Positions 35,995 through 45,320 of a stretch of DNA of 64,000 nucleotides are shown here, piece after piece; position 1 is the stretch's first letter, and each line of letters opens with the position of its first letter. The DNA lies in assembly GCF_902833045.1 (NCBI RefSeq), contig NZ_CADFDU010000021.1:28746-92745 (forward strand), in the 5' to 3' direction. Below the pieces are notes generated by a model. That model worked only from the letters and a program-made list of their open reading frames with translations, did no database searches and was not told where the DNA came from. The position numbers and the translations under genes are program-made. This DNA is from Burkholderia sp. BCC0322. GTDB taxonomy: Bacteria > Pseudomonadota > Gammaproteobacteria > Burkholderiales > Burkholderiaceae.

Positions 35995-36396
35995 TCAACT
36001 TTGGCCCATACCGCTTCCGGCGCTCGCTCGACGGCGGGGGAACCGGACGACATTGTCCTGCTCGCGCACTTCCCACGCAGCGATCATCGAATCCGCCGGA
36101 ACGAACATCGGATCGGCTGACACAACACCTCGCCAGATTCGATCGTCAATCTTCTTGCCGACCAGATAAACCTCGAGCCGTGTCCCGAAAAACGCCATCT
36201 CGCATCGCACACGCGCAACCATGTCGCCGATGCCGCGGACCCGCGCTACGACGGATTCATCCAGTCCGACAGCCAGATCTGCTCTGCGAGGCAGGCTACC
36301 AAGAACGATCGCGTTGCTATCATCGGTCAGCGTCCAGATCGGACGCTCGGTCCCGATACGTACCAGAAAAGCGCCTTCCACTTCATTTTGATTCAT
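35995..36396 (-). CDS. short paralogue of the PAS regulator N-terminal module
   Basis: 133 aa. It aligns with the first part of the PAS protein: the core GTRLEVYLVGKKIDDRIWRG matches IDLYLLGKKVRAGEWAG there, after a similar run with MVARVRCEM. It lacks the PAS domain. GAGGG precedes ATG 36396. The pair probably arose by duplication and may form hetero-oligomers. Function unknown. Confidence 0.65.
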   Translation of the reverse strand: MNQNEVEGAFLVRIGTERPIWTLTDDSNAIVLGSLPRRADLAVGLDESVVARVRGIGDMVARVRCEMAFFGTRLEVYLVGKKIDDRIWRGVVSADPMFVPADSMIAAWEVREQDNVVRFPRRRASAGSGMGQS

Positions 36397-36526
36397 CACG
36401 CCCTCGCCACCCTCATTGACAAGCGAAATCAAATTCGCGCATAGCGCCGCTCAGTGCGGCCGGAAAGCAACCTCACGACGCACATGCTGCTTAACGGCAG
36501 GACTCCGCGGAAATTCAGAGGAGTAT

Positions 36527-37789
36527 TTATTCTATTTTTCGCAGTCCCATCGGTTGGGCGGTCGCTGTCGCAGCACCGGCGGGTGGTGCTTCGTCCCTGG
36601 AGAGCTTCATTGCGACGACAGCCGCAGTTGTACCCGCATACACGTTAAGCGCGGTACGCCCCATGTCAAAGAACGCGTCGACACCCAAAATCAAAAGTAC
36701 GGCGTCGGCCGGTAAGCCGATCGACGTCAAGATTACCGTGATCGCGACGATCGCGCCGGATGGTACGTTCGCTGCCCCGTCAATCGTGACAATCGCGAGC
36801 AATGCGATCGTGATCGCAAGCGGCCACGACCACGCGAGATGATAGGCATCTGCGAGATATCCGACAGCGAGAGCCGTATACAGAACTGCACCGTCCCGAT
36901 TGAAAATATAGGCGAGCGGCAGAATAGTGGACCCGACGCCGTATGGCACGCCCATGTCGGTCAGCTTCTTCAGATGCAACGGGAACGTAACTTCGGACGA
37001 TCGTGTCGTGAACGCCAAGATCAAGGGCTCACGTACCCTTTTGAGCACCGCGGCGGGCGATTGTCCGGATACCTTAATTATGACTGTCAGGACAATCGCG
37101 AGAATCGCCATCCCGACATAGGCGAGGCCAAGTAACTTCAGCAATGGGTAAATCGCGGCCATACCCTTCGACGATAAGAGCACCGCCAACGAGGCGAAGA
37201 TCGCGAGCGGTGACCATGCGATCACCCATTCGGTCATCTTAAACAGGCCCGCCAGCAACGAATCGAACACTTCGATCGCTGGCTCTGCACGTTCGGGAAC
37301 CGAGGCCAACGCCCCACCAAGGAGCGTGCCAAAGACCAGAACCGGGAGCGAGTTCCCGGACGCAAGTGCAGCGACAATGTTTGTCGGGATCAGATCGGTC
37401 ACAAACTTCATCCAGTCGATGCTCGACGCAAGATTGGCGGGCAGCGATCCGGTTTGAGCGAGACTGGCACCAACGCCGGGTCGATACAGGAAATTGAGCA
37501 GCAGGCCGAGCGACGCAGCAAATGCGGTCATCACAAGGAAGAAGCCGACGCACGAGAGCGCAACCTTGCCAAGCTGCTCTCTGCTCTGCAATGCGCGAAA
37601 GACGCCGACGGTGACAGAGAGAAAAATCAACGGGATCACGACCATCTTGATCGCATGCCCGAAAATGGTCGAAATAAAACCAAAGTCTGCAGCACTCGAC
37701 GGAAAAATAAGCCCGCACGCGACGCCCAAAATCAAGCCACCAAGCATCTGAACAGGCAATGATGTTCTTCTCTTCGTTATGCTATTCAT
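36527..37789 (-). CDS. dicarboxylate/amino acid:cation symporter (DAACS family)
   Basis: 420 aa, eight membrane spans plus re-entrant loops. Family motifs are visible: the Ser-rich hairpin TRSSEVTFPLHLKKL, LAYIFNRDGAVLYTALAV in the span that binds cation and substrate, and DGAANVPSGAIVAITVIL. It imports a carboxylate or amino acid with H+ or Na+. The serine hairpin differs from DctA (SSSEAAYP), so I do not assign substrate. Its start is overlapped by the GntR gene stop region by eight bases, which suggests the regulator controls it. Confidence 0.9.
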   Translation of the reverse strand: MNSITKRRTSLPVQMLGGLILGVACGLIFPSSAADFGFISTIFGHAIKMVVIPLIFLSVTVGVFRALQSREQLGKVALSCVGFFLVMTAFAASLGLLLNFLYRPGVGASLAQTGSLPANLASSIDWMKFVTDLIPTNIVAALASGNSLPVLVFGTLLGGALASVPERAEPAIEVFDSLLAGLFKMTEWVIAWSPLAIFASLAVLLSSKGMAAIYPLLKLLGLAYVGMAILAIVLTVIIKVSGQSPAAVLKRVREPLILAFTTRSSEVTFPLHLKKLTDMGVPYGVGSTILPLAYIFNRDGAVLYTALAVGYLADAYHLAWSWPLAITIALLAIVTIDGAANVPSGAIVAITVILTSIGLPADAVLLILGVDAFFDMGRTALNVYAGTTAAVVAMKLSRDEAPPAGAATATAQPMGLRKIE

Positions 37790-38435
37790 GTTTTTCCCGT
37801 AACAAGTTGATCCGTGCTGGCGTGCCGTCAACAACGTGATCCCACATCAGCTTGCGCGCAGCGTCAGAGTCCTTCTCCACAATCGCGGCGAAAATGGCTA
37901 GATGCTCTCTGGTGCCCCGACGAACCGTCTCCGCATCCGTTCTCGGGATCTCGTTCAACGCCAACGTCTGAGCACGAAGCAAGTTGTACGCCGTCGCGAT
38001 CCTGTCATTTTTCGCTGCTGCAAAAAGCTCACAGTGAAATACCCATCCCACGCGCTGCTCGAGCATGATGTCTGCCGTGTGCTTCTCGACGATTCCATGC
38101 ATACGCTCCGCGGCCAGTCTGAGTCCGTCTGTTGCGCCCATTTGCGCGGCGAGATAGGCCGCCGTACTTTCGAGCGCCAAACGCATCTCAAAGATGTCGC
38201 GCAGATCGGTCGTCGAGGGAGCGGATACATAGGTTCCGCTCTTGTCAACGACGTCCACCAACCCCTCCGATTCGAGCAAGTGCAAAGCGCTACGTACCGG
38301 CATCTGCCCGAACCCCAGTTCGTCGGACAAACGGCGTTGCGAAATCTTTTGCCCAGGCAAGAGCCGGCCGTCGAAGATTCGCCCGCGAATCTCGACATAG
38401 GCACGTTCGGCATCAGTTAGATTTTTCCCCGACAT
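37782..38435 (-). CDS. GntR-family (FadR type) regulator
   Basis: 217 aa. N-terminal winged helix: YVEIRGRIFDGRLLPGQKIS, RLSDELGFGQMPVRSALHLL, then the FCD effector domain with IFEMRLALESTAAYLAAQM. FCD domains bind organic acids via conserved His/Asp, fitting the adjacent carboxylate symporter, which it probably represses. It is transcribed with the symporter and divergently from the acetyltransferase across 150 AT-rich bases (38436-38585). Confidence 0.92.
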   Translation of the reverse strand: MSGKNLTDAERAYVEIRGRIFDGRLLPGQKISQRRLSDELGFGQMPVRSALHLLESEGLVDVVDKSGTYVSAPSTTDLRDIFEMRLALESTAAYLAAQMGATDGLRLAAERMHGIVEKHTADIMLEQRVGWVFHCELFAAAKNDRIATAYNLLRAQTLALNEIPRTDAETVRRGTREHLAIFAAIVEKDSDAARKLMWDHVVDGTPARINLLREKHE

Positions 38436-38585
38436 CTACGATCGCAGTTTTCGTCTATGTATGCAGCTTATTTGAACGAATCACGTTAGCTCGAATGAGG
38501 ATTGCTCACAACTGCCATTTTTGCCAGCATCAATGTTTCCCCAATAAAGTCCACAATTTCGCTACAAATCTAAATTGAAAACTAA

Positions 38586-39050
38586 ATGACAATGCCGTCC
38601 ATGCGCTTCACCATTTCTTCTGTTCAAGCAGACGACACCTACCCTCTCCGGGGTGAGATATTGCTAGATAGCGACGAAAAGGCATGCGTGTTGCCCGGGG
38701 ATGACTGCCCGACTACGCTACACCTCGCCGTCAGCTCGTCGGCCACTATCGTTGCTGTCGCAACCGTTTGTGAAGAATCCCCACCTGGTCTGCGAGATTC
38801 GAATGCGTGGCGCCTCCGCGGGATGGCCGTGCGACCGGAAGTTCGAGACCTGGGGTTCGGACGACTCCTGGTGCAGCTCTGTGTTCGTTACGCACGTGAG
38901 CATCAAGCCACGGAGATCTGGTGCACCGCCCGCGAATCCGCGCATGGCTTCTACGAAAAACTAGGCTTCATCACGGATACACCGGCACTACATATGCATG
39001 GCCGAACGGATATGCGGTTCTACGTGATGAGGCGACAGATCACGCACTAA
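38586..39050 (+). CDS. GNAT-family N-acetyltransferase
   Basis: 154 aa. Motif A is WRLRGMAVRPEVRDLGFGRLL with the RxxGxG/A acetyl-CoA loop; the final ATEIWCTARESAHGFYEKLGF fits motif B. It acetylates an amine, substrate unknown. With the divergent symporter and GntR regulator it makes a three-gene metabolic or detoxification cargo. Start could be any of three close ATGs (38586, 38592, 38601). Confidence 0.85.
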   Translation: MTMPSMRFTISSVQADDTYPLRGEILLDSDEKACVLPGDDCPTTLHLAVSSSATIVAVATVCEESPPGLRDSNAWRLRGMAVRPEVRDLGFGRLLVQLCVRYAREHQATEIWCTARESAHGFYEKLGFITDTPALHMHGRTDMRFYVMRRQITH

Positions 39051-39065
39051 CCAGCGAAAACAGCA

Positions 39066-39109
39066 GCGCAACCGGCATGTCGGCGTATTAAAATTGCCGG
39101 CGGTTGCGC
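39066..39109. terminator. hairpin between convergent acetyltransferase and relaxase genes
   Basis: GCGCAACCGGC pairs with GCCGGCGGTTGCGC around a loop rich in T and A. It lies between two converging stops and probably works on both strands. Confidence 0.5.
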
Positions 39110-39116
39110 AGTACCC

Positions 39117-42011
39117 TCAGTCGGGTTCGATCTGCATTTGCTGCGCTGCCTGCTGACGGCGCTGGCGTTGCGGCTGGATGTTCGCCTGCTCGGTCACCTC
39201 GTGCTCGCGCAATGTTTCAACCGCGCTGGACTTGTCCTGATGACGCGTCACCGCCGTGCGGGCGACACCCGCGTCGGTGGTGAAGACTTGCAGGTCTTCG
39301 ACTGCCCGCGTCAGTCCGACGTAAAAGCTGCGATCGCCGAAGATTCTCCGCACGGTCATCGCAATATCGGAGTAGCGGCGGGAGTCATCCGGATCTCGCT
39401 CCAGTTTGTGGGACGGGATGTGCAGCATCGCTTGCTCGCGGGTTGCGCCCTGCCCGGCGTGGACAGTCGCCGCGTAAGCGTGGTCCCAATGGTGCTGGGT
39501 GTCGAGATCCCATGGAATCTCCTTGCCGTCCGAGAGACGAAGGACAGCGCGGTTCTGCTCGACCGAAACGACGGTCGCCTCATGGCCGTTCTTGACGAGC
39601 TCGTCGCCGCGGGTAAAGCGAATGACGTCACGCGCCGCGAGTTTGCGAGTTTCCGAGAGATATACCTCCACCCGGTTGTACTTTTTCGGCTCCCACTCCA
39701 TCAGTGTGCCGTCGGCCTTCCGGAGAACGACGATACCCTCGTCCGGTCGAGTACTGTCAACGTCCATGTATTCACCGCGCGAGGCGAGGATCTTCTGATA
39801 GTCGCGTCCAAAGCGCACCGTCATTTCCTTGGTGTAATACTGCGCCTCCTTTTGCTTGGCGCGGGTCATGTCTCCTTCGGACGTGAAAATGGTGTGCTCA
39901 GACTCCCTGACATCCAGCTCGCCTTGCTTCTTCAATTCGGCCCGAACGGCATTGTTGATATCGATCCGGTCCTCGTTGAATGGCGTAATGATGATCGTTT
40001 GGTTTCGCGCCGTCCCCCGTTCTACATACTGTTGAGCGAGGGCATCAATCAGCTGGGCCGGATCTTCGTTTTCAGTTACGCGTCCGGCCTGCTGGAGGAA
40101 GTCAAAGGCGCGACCGTTGCGCGCGAGGTTCAGGTCGGTTAGCGGCTCGTCAGGAGCGAGATCGGCTGTGCCGACGGTGATGGCGACGGCCTGCTGCAGT
40201 TCGGGATTCCTCTGGCGCTGGATCTGGGTCATCTGCACCGTAGAAACGCCCTCGTCCTGCAGGATCTCAAACGGCTTGCCGGCCTCGATGGCCTGCAGCT
40301 GCAGTCGGTCGCCCAGGAGGATGACCTTCGCATCAGCCCGTTCCGCCATCTTGAACAGCCGCGCCATCTGCCGTTGCGAGAGGAATGACGATTCGTCGAC
40401 AAGCCAGAGCTCGCGCTCGCGTGCAAGGTCTGGGACGTACTCGCGCAGGAGCTTGAGATCGTCCTGGCGACGTTGCTCGTGGATCTCGAACATCGTCACG
40501 GTGTTGGCCTGGATACCCGAATCGTTCTCGAGTTGCTTGGCGGCCTGCCCGGTCGCAGCCATCCCGCGAACAAGCCACCCCTGCTCGTGCGCGACCTGGA
40601 CGGTACCCTTGACCATCGTGGTCTTGCCGACACCGGCGAGACCCTGCACAGCGACAATCCTGTCCTTGCTGGTCAATGCATGCTCGATCGCGCCACGTTG
40701 GCCAGTCGTGTAGTCGAAAGTCGGATCGTTACGCTCGGTACGCGCGGTGGCAATTGCCTGCTCGATGCGCGACCGGACCAGTTCTGCCGGTGCGATCGCC
40801 GGCGTCGCGTCACGCTGGGCGAGGGCATTTTCGACTGTCCACCGCTCCGTGTTGAGCATCTTCTCGGTCGTAATCTTGCCGTCCGGAAGATCGACGATCT
40901 TGCCCTGGTCGACCAGCTTCTTGTAGGCGTCGAAGATTTGGTTGGGCGACGTGCGGCCGACCGAATGCTCCAGAGCGGTTTGAACGAGGTCATATTGGTT
41001 CAGCACGATTTCGCGCTCCCCAAGGTGAGCAGCTGAGAATCGCAGCGCCTCGAGGCCAGACAACTTGACGACCCGGGCGTCCGTTCCAGCTTCTCGTGCC
41101 TCACGCGCCTTCTGCCGGATGGCGCTGTAATCCAGGTCGACAGCCGCTGCACGTGCGCGCCATTGGCCCGCCAACGCATCGTGGTCAACGCCGACTTTCC
41201 GCTCGCGTGTAGCAAGCACCGCACGTTCCTTCTCGGCGGGCGTGGCGTTTGCTGGATCGATGCCGTTGGCCCGGAGCCATCGATCACGCGCTGCCGAGCG
41301 CTGACTGAAGTGTTCGATCTGTTCCCGCGTCAGACCGACGAGTTCGAAGTTTCCGTTCTTGTCCGGTGCCGTGATGGCATAGCCGCGCTTCTGCAATCCA
41401 CGAGCAAGCGACGACGTGTAGACGGCACCGATCACCTTCTGCTGCACGTAAAGCGCGTCATTGGTGAGCGATCGCCATTCGCCGTCTGAGCGCTGGGTGG
41501 CATTCATGACCAGTGCGTGAGTATGGGTGTCGGGGTCGAGATCTCGGCTCGTATTGTGTCGGAACAAGGCAACAACCACGTTGCCAGTCTCCTCGGTGAC
41601 AGTCTGGCCATCGACGGTTTTTCGCGCCTGGGCAGCATACGCCTCGACATACTCGAGCGCCTCCTTGACGGCGTCCTCATGCGCGAGTCGGACATCACGA
41701 TCCTCGAAGACCTCGGCGGCGATGCTGACGCTCTTGGGTGCCGAAAAGGTCAAATCGATACCGGGTCGGTGAACCACCTCGGGCTCGCCATTCTCGTCGA
41801 GGACGACGCGGCCGAGCTGCTCACCACCGACCTGGCCAGACAGCAGCTTGAAGAATTCGTGGCGATCGACCTGCCCGTTCAGTCCGAGAGTCGCGGCGCC
41901 CTTGCCGAACCAGGCGGAATGCTCGAGCCCCTGATCGGTCGTGTAATAGTTGTCTTTCGAAAAATAGTGGAGCGCCTGGCCGGCGCTGCCGACGTTGTGC
42001 ATGCTCATCAT
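39117..42011 (-). CDS. traI: MOBF relaxase-helicase (TraI/TrwC family)
   Basis: 964 aa. Relaxase domain first: YFSKDNYYTTDQG holds the catalytic tyrosines, and FRHNTSRDLDPDTHTHALVMN near residue 165 is the metal-binding histidine motif. The helicase part has Walker A VQGLAGVGKTTM near 455, WLVDESSFLSQRQM and a late RecD-like region (HHWDHAYAATVHAGQGAT). It nicks oriT, stays bound to the 5' end and unwinds the T-strand. It is close to TrwC (966 aa) and shorter than F TraI. It follows traD by six bases. Confidence 0.97.
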   Translation of the reverse strand: MMSMHNVGSAGQALHYFSKDNYYTTDQGLEHSAWFGKGAATLGLNGQVDRHEFFKLLSGQVGGEQLGRVVLDENGEPEVVHRPGIDLTFSAPKSVSIAAEVFEDRDVRLAHEDAVKEALEYVEAYAAQARKTVDGQTVTEETGNVVVALFRHNTSRDLDPDTHTHALVMNATQRSDGEWRSLTNDALYVQQKVIGAVYTSSLARGLQKRGYAITAPDKNGNFELVGLTREQIEHFSQRSAARDRWLRANGIDPANATPAEKERAVLATRERKVGVDHDALAGQWRARAAAVDLDYSAIRQKAREAREAGTDARVVKLSGLEALRFSAAHLGEREIVLNQYDLVQTALEHSVGRTSPNQIFDAYKKLVDQGKIVDLPDGKITTEKMLNTERWTVENALAQRDATPAIAPAELVRSRIEQAIATARTERNDPTFDYTTGQRGAIEHALTSKDRIVAVQGLAGVGKTTMVKGTVQVAHEQGWLVRGMAATGQAAKQLENDSGIQANTVTMFEIHEQRRQDDLKLLREYVPDLARERELWLVDESSFLSQRQMARLFKMAERADAKVILLGDRLQLQAIEAGKPFEILQDEGVSTVQMTQIQRQRNPELQQAVAITVGTADLAPDEPLTDLNLARNGRAFDFLQQAGRVTENEDPAQLIDALAQQYVERGTARNQTIIITPFNEDRIDINNAVRAELKKQGELDVRESEHTIFTSEGDMTRAKQKEAQYYTKEMTVRFGRDYQKILASRGEYMDVDSTRPDEGIVVLRKADGTLMEWEPKKYNRVEVYLSETRKLAARDVIRFTRGDELVKNGHEATVVSVEQNRAVLRLSDGKEIPWDLDTQHHWDHAYAATVHAGQGATREQAMLHIPSHKLERDPDDSRRYSDIAMTVRRIFGDRSFYVGLTRAVEDLQVFTTDAGVARTAVTRHQDKSSAVETLREHEVTEQANIQPQRQRRQQAAQQMQIEPD

Positions 42012-42017
42012 GGCGCG

Positions 42018-44126
42018 TCACCCCAACAAGTCGCCGACACCGGATTGGCCTGCCGAACGTTCGTCATTGGGCCCACGTGGCACAGACCTGCCTTGAACCT
42101 CGCCGGTGTCGCCGTCGACGACTTCGCCCGTCGACAGCGAAATCACATTGGACGGCCGTGCCGCTGAACCTGCATTGTTCGGCCCGACTGCAGCATTTGC
42201 TGCGCCGGCGGAAGCGACACCCGCAGGTTGGTTTGCCGCGGCCGAACCGGATCTAGTCGCCGATTCTTGAGACGCGGCGGAAGTCGTCGGTGTCGCAGCG
42301 GTTGCAGCAGTAGCCGTCGTTCCGGGAGAGGAGCGCTGCGCCGGTGTTTCTCGTGTCGGCGCCGCCAGGTCACCAGCTTTCGCACTTGCCGGAATCCACA
42401 CATCGAGGGCACGACGGGGAATGAAAGGGATGGCAATCTCGGGGCGATGCGTATATTTGTACTTCACACGTGCGACGGGGTAATCGCTAGGCGTTACCAA
42501 ATATCCCTGCATGTCGGGCAAACGCAAGATTTCGGACGAAAGAACAAGGTCTCGAAGGTTGCGGCGCGCGAAGACACTCATGCCGTCACGACGCTCATCG
42601 ATCCCGAGATTGAGACTTTCCTCCTTTTCGTCCAGATCAGCTTGACCGATTGCATTGGCCAATGCCTTCGCTGCATCACCATCGGTTACACGCAACAGAA
42701 GCTTGGTCTGGCAGCCAGAGATGATGGTGCGGGCGAGGTATTCACCGTAGATCAAGAAGAGTTGAGCGAAGTCCTGGATTCCGATCACAAAGCACCCACC
42801 GAACTTCCGGATGTTGGTGACGGCGAGCTTCATGATCTCAAGCTTTTGCAGCGTGGGGAGCTCGTCGTAGAAATACCAAAGGCGTTCCCGATGAATCGGC
42901 TTGAGCGCAAGAAGCGCACGGATAGCGATATCGCACCATAAGCTGATCAGTGGAAGCAGGGCAGTCTTCTGATCTTCATTGACAGTAATGAAGAGCCAGG
43001 AATCATCGTCTTCGTCTTCATTTTGGATCCACTCTCGAATCGAGAATGGTTCGCCTTCATCATGCAGGTACCGAAAACAATCGAGTTGGTTCTGCACGGT
43101 CATCTTGAGGCTCATGCCTGTGCGCTCGGTGACAGGATCAACGTAAGTCGCGGCGGACTCGTTCACGAGGACGGCGTGCAGTTCCTCAAGATTGCTATGG
43201 GCAATGGCTTTGTACAAAGCGGCATTGGTTCGCTTGTTGTCGGCGCCAAGCGCGCGAACCGCGCCTTTGAAAACCATGCGCCCGGCGATCGCGAAGAACG
43301 GATCGGGGACGTTGGGTGGAAGAGGAATGAGGCCCTCGGCAAGACCGTCGTAATGGATTTCGGTCTGGATCTCGCGCCACACGTTCCAATTTGGACTGCG
43401 AGCGTCGAGCGGATTCAGGATGATGTCTTTCCCTTCACGGAAAAACGTGGCCGTAAATTCGCCTGATGGGTCATAGACGATAGCGCGCTTTCCATTGGCC
43501 CGCACCTGCTCCATCAAGCCGAAAAACTGCTGAGATTTCCCCGTTCCCTGTGCGCCGGCAAAAAGCGTGTTGAGTACTTCCGCCTTCTTGCGCATCGGCA
43601 CACCGGCGATCCGATAAGGGCTGGCGTCGTCGCGCGCCTCCAGTTCCTTGACGAGTGCTTTCGGTTTGACGAGCTTCGCACCGCGAACCTGCTTGTCAGT
43701 CAGTTTCCCACGCCCGTATTCCATCCAGAACAGGACGGTGAGAAATGTCACCGCAATGGCTGTGAGAACGGCGTAAAGGGCAGCATTACGCGCGTAGACG
43801 AAAAACTCGTCGGCGGCGTCTTCGGTAAACGAGAGCGCGGCGGCCGGCGGCAGTTCGGTGTCGTCGTTGCCAAGATGGAACGATACGTTTGGATTGGCCA
43901 TGGGCACGACGGTGAGGATTTCAGCCTCGAGGTGCTTGACGGTCAGATAGCGTGTGTGCGCCGACGTGATGAAGTAGAGGTAAACGGCACCGGCGATGGC
44001 ACCAACGAGAATCGACGCGATCACCACGGCGACGATCGCGCTGGTGAGCAGTTTGGCTTGCTGCCACCAAAGCGCAGTCCCACGGGAGAAAGTCGCGATG
44101 CCACTGGGCGAGCGTTGATCAGCCAT
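42018..44126 (-). CDS. traD: type IV coupling protein TraD
   Basis: 702 aa. Two N-terminal membrane spans (about 27-53 and 113-134), Walker A FAGAQGTGKSQQFF near residue 192, Walker B YFYDELPTLQKL near 418. The C-terminal 110 residues are Ala/Thr/Ser-rich and end acidic, as in TraD proteins that contact the relaxosome. It pumps the relaxase-T-strand complex to the secretion channel. GGGAGG before the ATG, inside the previous gene's end. Confidence 0.96.
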   Translation of the reverse strand: MADQRSPSGIATFSRGTALWWQQAKLLTSAIVAVVIASILVGAIAGAVYLYFITSAHTRYLTVKHLEAEILTVVPMANPNVSFHLGNDDTELPPAAALSFTEDAADEFFVYARNAALYAVLTAIAVTFLTVLFWMEYGRGKLTDKQVRGAKLVKPKALVKELEARDDASPYRIAGVPMRKKAEVLNTLFAGAQGTGKSQQFFGLMEQVRANGKRAIVYDPSGEFTATFFREGKDIILNPLDARSPNWNVWREIQTEIHYDGLAEGLIPLPPNVPDPFFAIAGRMVFKGAVRALGADNKRTNAALYKAIAHSNLEELHAVLVNESAATYVDPVTERTGMSLKMTVQNQLDCFRYLHDEGEPFSIREWIQNEDEDDDSWLFITVNEDQKTALLPLISLWCDIAIRALLALKPIHRERLWYFYDELPTLQKLEIMKLAVTNIRKFGGCFVIGIQDFAQLFLIYGEYLARTIISGCQTKLLLRVTDGDAAKALANAIGQADLDEKEESLNLGIDERRDGMSVFARRNLRDLVLSSEILRLPDMQGYLVTPSDYPVARVKYKYTHRPEIAIPFIPRRALDVWIPASAKAGDLAAPTRETPAQRSSPGTTATAATAATPTTSAASQESATRSGSAAANQPAGVASAGAANAAVGPNNAGSAARPSNVISLSTGEVVDGDTGEVQGRSVPRGPNDERSAGQSGVGDLLG

Positions 44127-44535
44127 GGCTGCCTCCCATCAGTTTCTTGGTGGCAGCCTCGGCCCGATCTTGAGCCTGGTGAAAGAGTTGAACGTTTCGA
44201 TCGCTGATGATCGTCGTCAGAACCTCTCGGCAGAGAAAGACCGCGCGGACGAGATCGGGAGGCAGTTCGCCGGCAGAGATTCCGCCGGCGCCCGGCGATC
44301 CGCTTTTCGATGTTTGCGCGGGATCCGGCATGACGGCCAGCAGCGCGTTGAGCCGCTTTTCGAGTTGTTCGACGTTGTCGTTGACGATTCCGCGAACGAG
44401 GATTTGGCGAAGAAAATCGGCAACAGGAATCCCAGCCTCGTTCGCTTTTCTGCGATAAAACTGGTCGGTGGGTCTGTCGAACCGAATGGTAATACGGTCG
44501 GATTTGCCTTTGCTGGCGTGACTGGAACGTGGCAT
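44119..44535 (-). CDS. small DNA-binding relaxosome accessory protein (MobC/TrwA-like)
   Basis: 138 aa. The N-terminal 45 residues (DRITIRFDRPTDQFYRRKAN, AGIPVADFLRQILVRG) look like a ribbon-helix-helix domain, as in relaxosome proteins TraY, TrwA and MobC; the rest is helical. It is the first gene of the mobilisation operon and lies next to the predicted oriT. Such proteins bend oriT DNA and repress their own promoter. GAGG precedes ATG 44535. Confidence 0.75.
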   Translation of the reverse strand: MPRSSHASKGKSDRITIRFDRPTDQFYRRKANEAGIPVADFLRQILVRGIVNDNVEQLEKRLNALLAVMPDPAQTSKSGSPGAGGISAGELPPDLVRAVFLCREVLTTIISDRNVQLFHQAQDRAEAATKKLMGGSHG

Positions 44536-44573
44536 GTGCGCCTCAGCATACACATCACCCCATTTTTCCCCGA

Positions 44574-44595
44574 CCGGCCTTCTTAAAGAGGCCGG
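44574..44595. repeat. leader hairpin of the mobilisation operon
   Basis: CCGGCC, loop TTCTTAAAGA, GGCCGG lies 40-60 bases before the accessory gene start, between it and the -10 element. It would form in the mRNA leader. Confidence 0.5.
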
Positions 44596-44614
44596 CTAAT
44601 CAAATAGTTAGGAC

Positions 44615-44649
44615 ATTATAGCTGACGAAAATGGTTTGCGGTGTCTGCC
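44615..44649 (-). promoter_or_regulatory. candidate mobilisation promoter with operator repeat
   Basis: Minus-strand TATAAT at 44620-44615. No good -35 is present, and the repeat CGGTGTCTGCC (44639-44649) covers the -35 position, so the site may be controlled by the protein that binds the repeat, for example the RHH-like accessory protein. Confidence 0.45.
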
Positions 44650-44916
44650 GTGTTCCGTTCGAGATGCACGTTGCAATCGCTCCAAATTCCTCTTTTACAT
44701 TCAATTATTTATAGCGCTTTTTTCGATTCGGTGTCTGCCATTTCGGAGTCCGACATTTAAATCTAGCTGGCCATTCTCGGCACCAATCGGCACGGTTTTC
44801 TGCGAATTTGCGGGGGCACGCGACGTTTGGCTGCCACGTTACGCCCTTATCCAACAAGACGCTCAGCGATTCGATGCGTTTTTCGGTGTCAGCGCAAATG
44901 CGTCCCGGTGTCTGCC
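44639..44916. repeat. CGGTGTCTGCC direct repeats near oriT
   Basis: Three exact copies at 44639-44649, 44729-44739 and 44906-44916, and a partial CGGTGTCAGC at 44884-44893. All are on the same strand between the mobilisation operon and the oriT hairpins. They are probably binding sites for a relaxosome protein. Confidence 0.7.
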
Positions 44917-45007
44917 AGCGTAGAGCCTTGCGCAGCAAGGCTCTACGCACCCGCAACGGAGTTGCGTGGTGTGTGACCGTCTGGTCGGGGGGTGGGGCTT
45001 GCCCCAC
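44906..45007 (+). other. oriT: predicted origin of transfer (oriT) with nic
   Basis: A perfect 12-bp hairpin (GTAGAGCCTTGC/GCAAGGCTCTAC, 44920-44946) is followed by CGCAAC-GGA-GTTGCG (44952-44966) and then TGGTGTGTGACC (44967-44978). F oriT has the same order: a small inverted repeat that ends in ...TTGCG, followed by TGGGGTGTGG with nic. A third hairpin, GTGGGGC-TT-GCCCCAC, covers 44992-45007. The site lies beside the MOBF operon, oriented so the tra genes enter last. The exact nic base cannot be set without experiment. Confidence 0.7.
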
Positions 45008-45320
45008 GGGGTGCCCCCGGACGGACGGTTTCTGGATGGTGATGACCGGACAGGTCCGGGCAGCACCGGTTTTTCAGCAGGCGTCGCGATCAGCATCGCA
45101 GCCAGCCGAAGCGAGGATTTCGTTACTGTGAGACGTTCGCCTGGTCGGAGCACAAAGGAATTTCCGGAGAACGGTGAGGATTGGAGCACCGACGCGAAAG
45201 AGAGAAAAAGTAGGCGAGCGTCGATCCGTTCAGCATAGGGAAAAAACGGAAAAGAGAGGTGGAACGTAGAGATGGAGCGGACAGCGGAAGAATTCGGAGC
45301 GGCGAGGGTGGTTATGCCAC

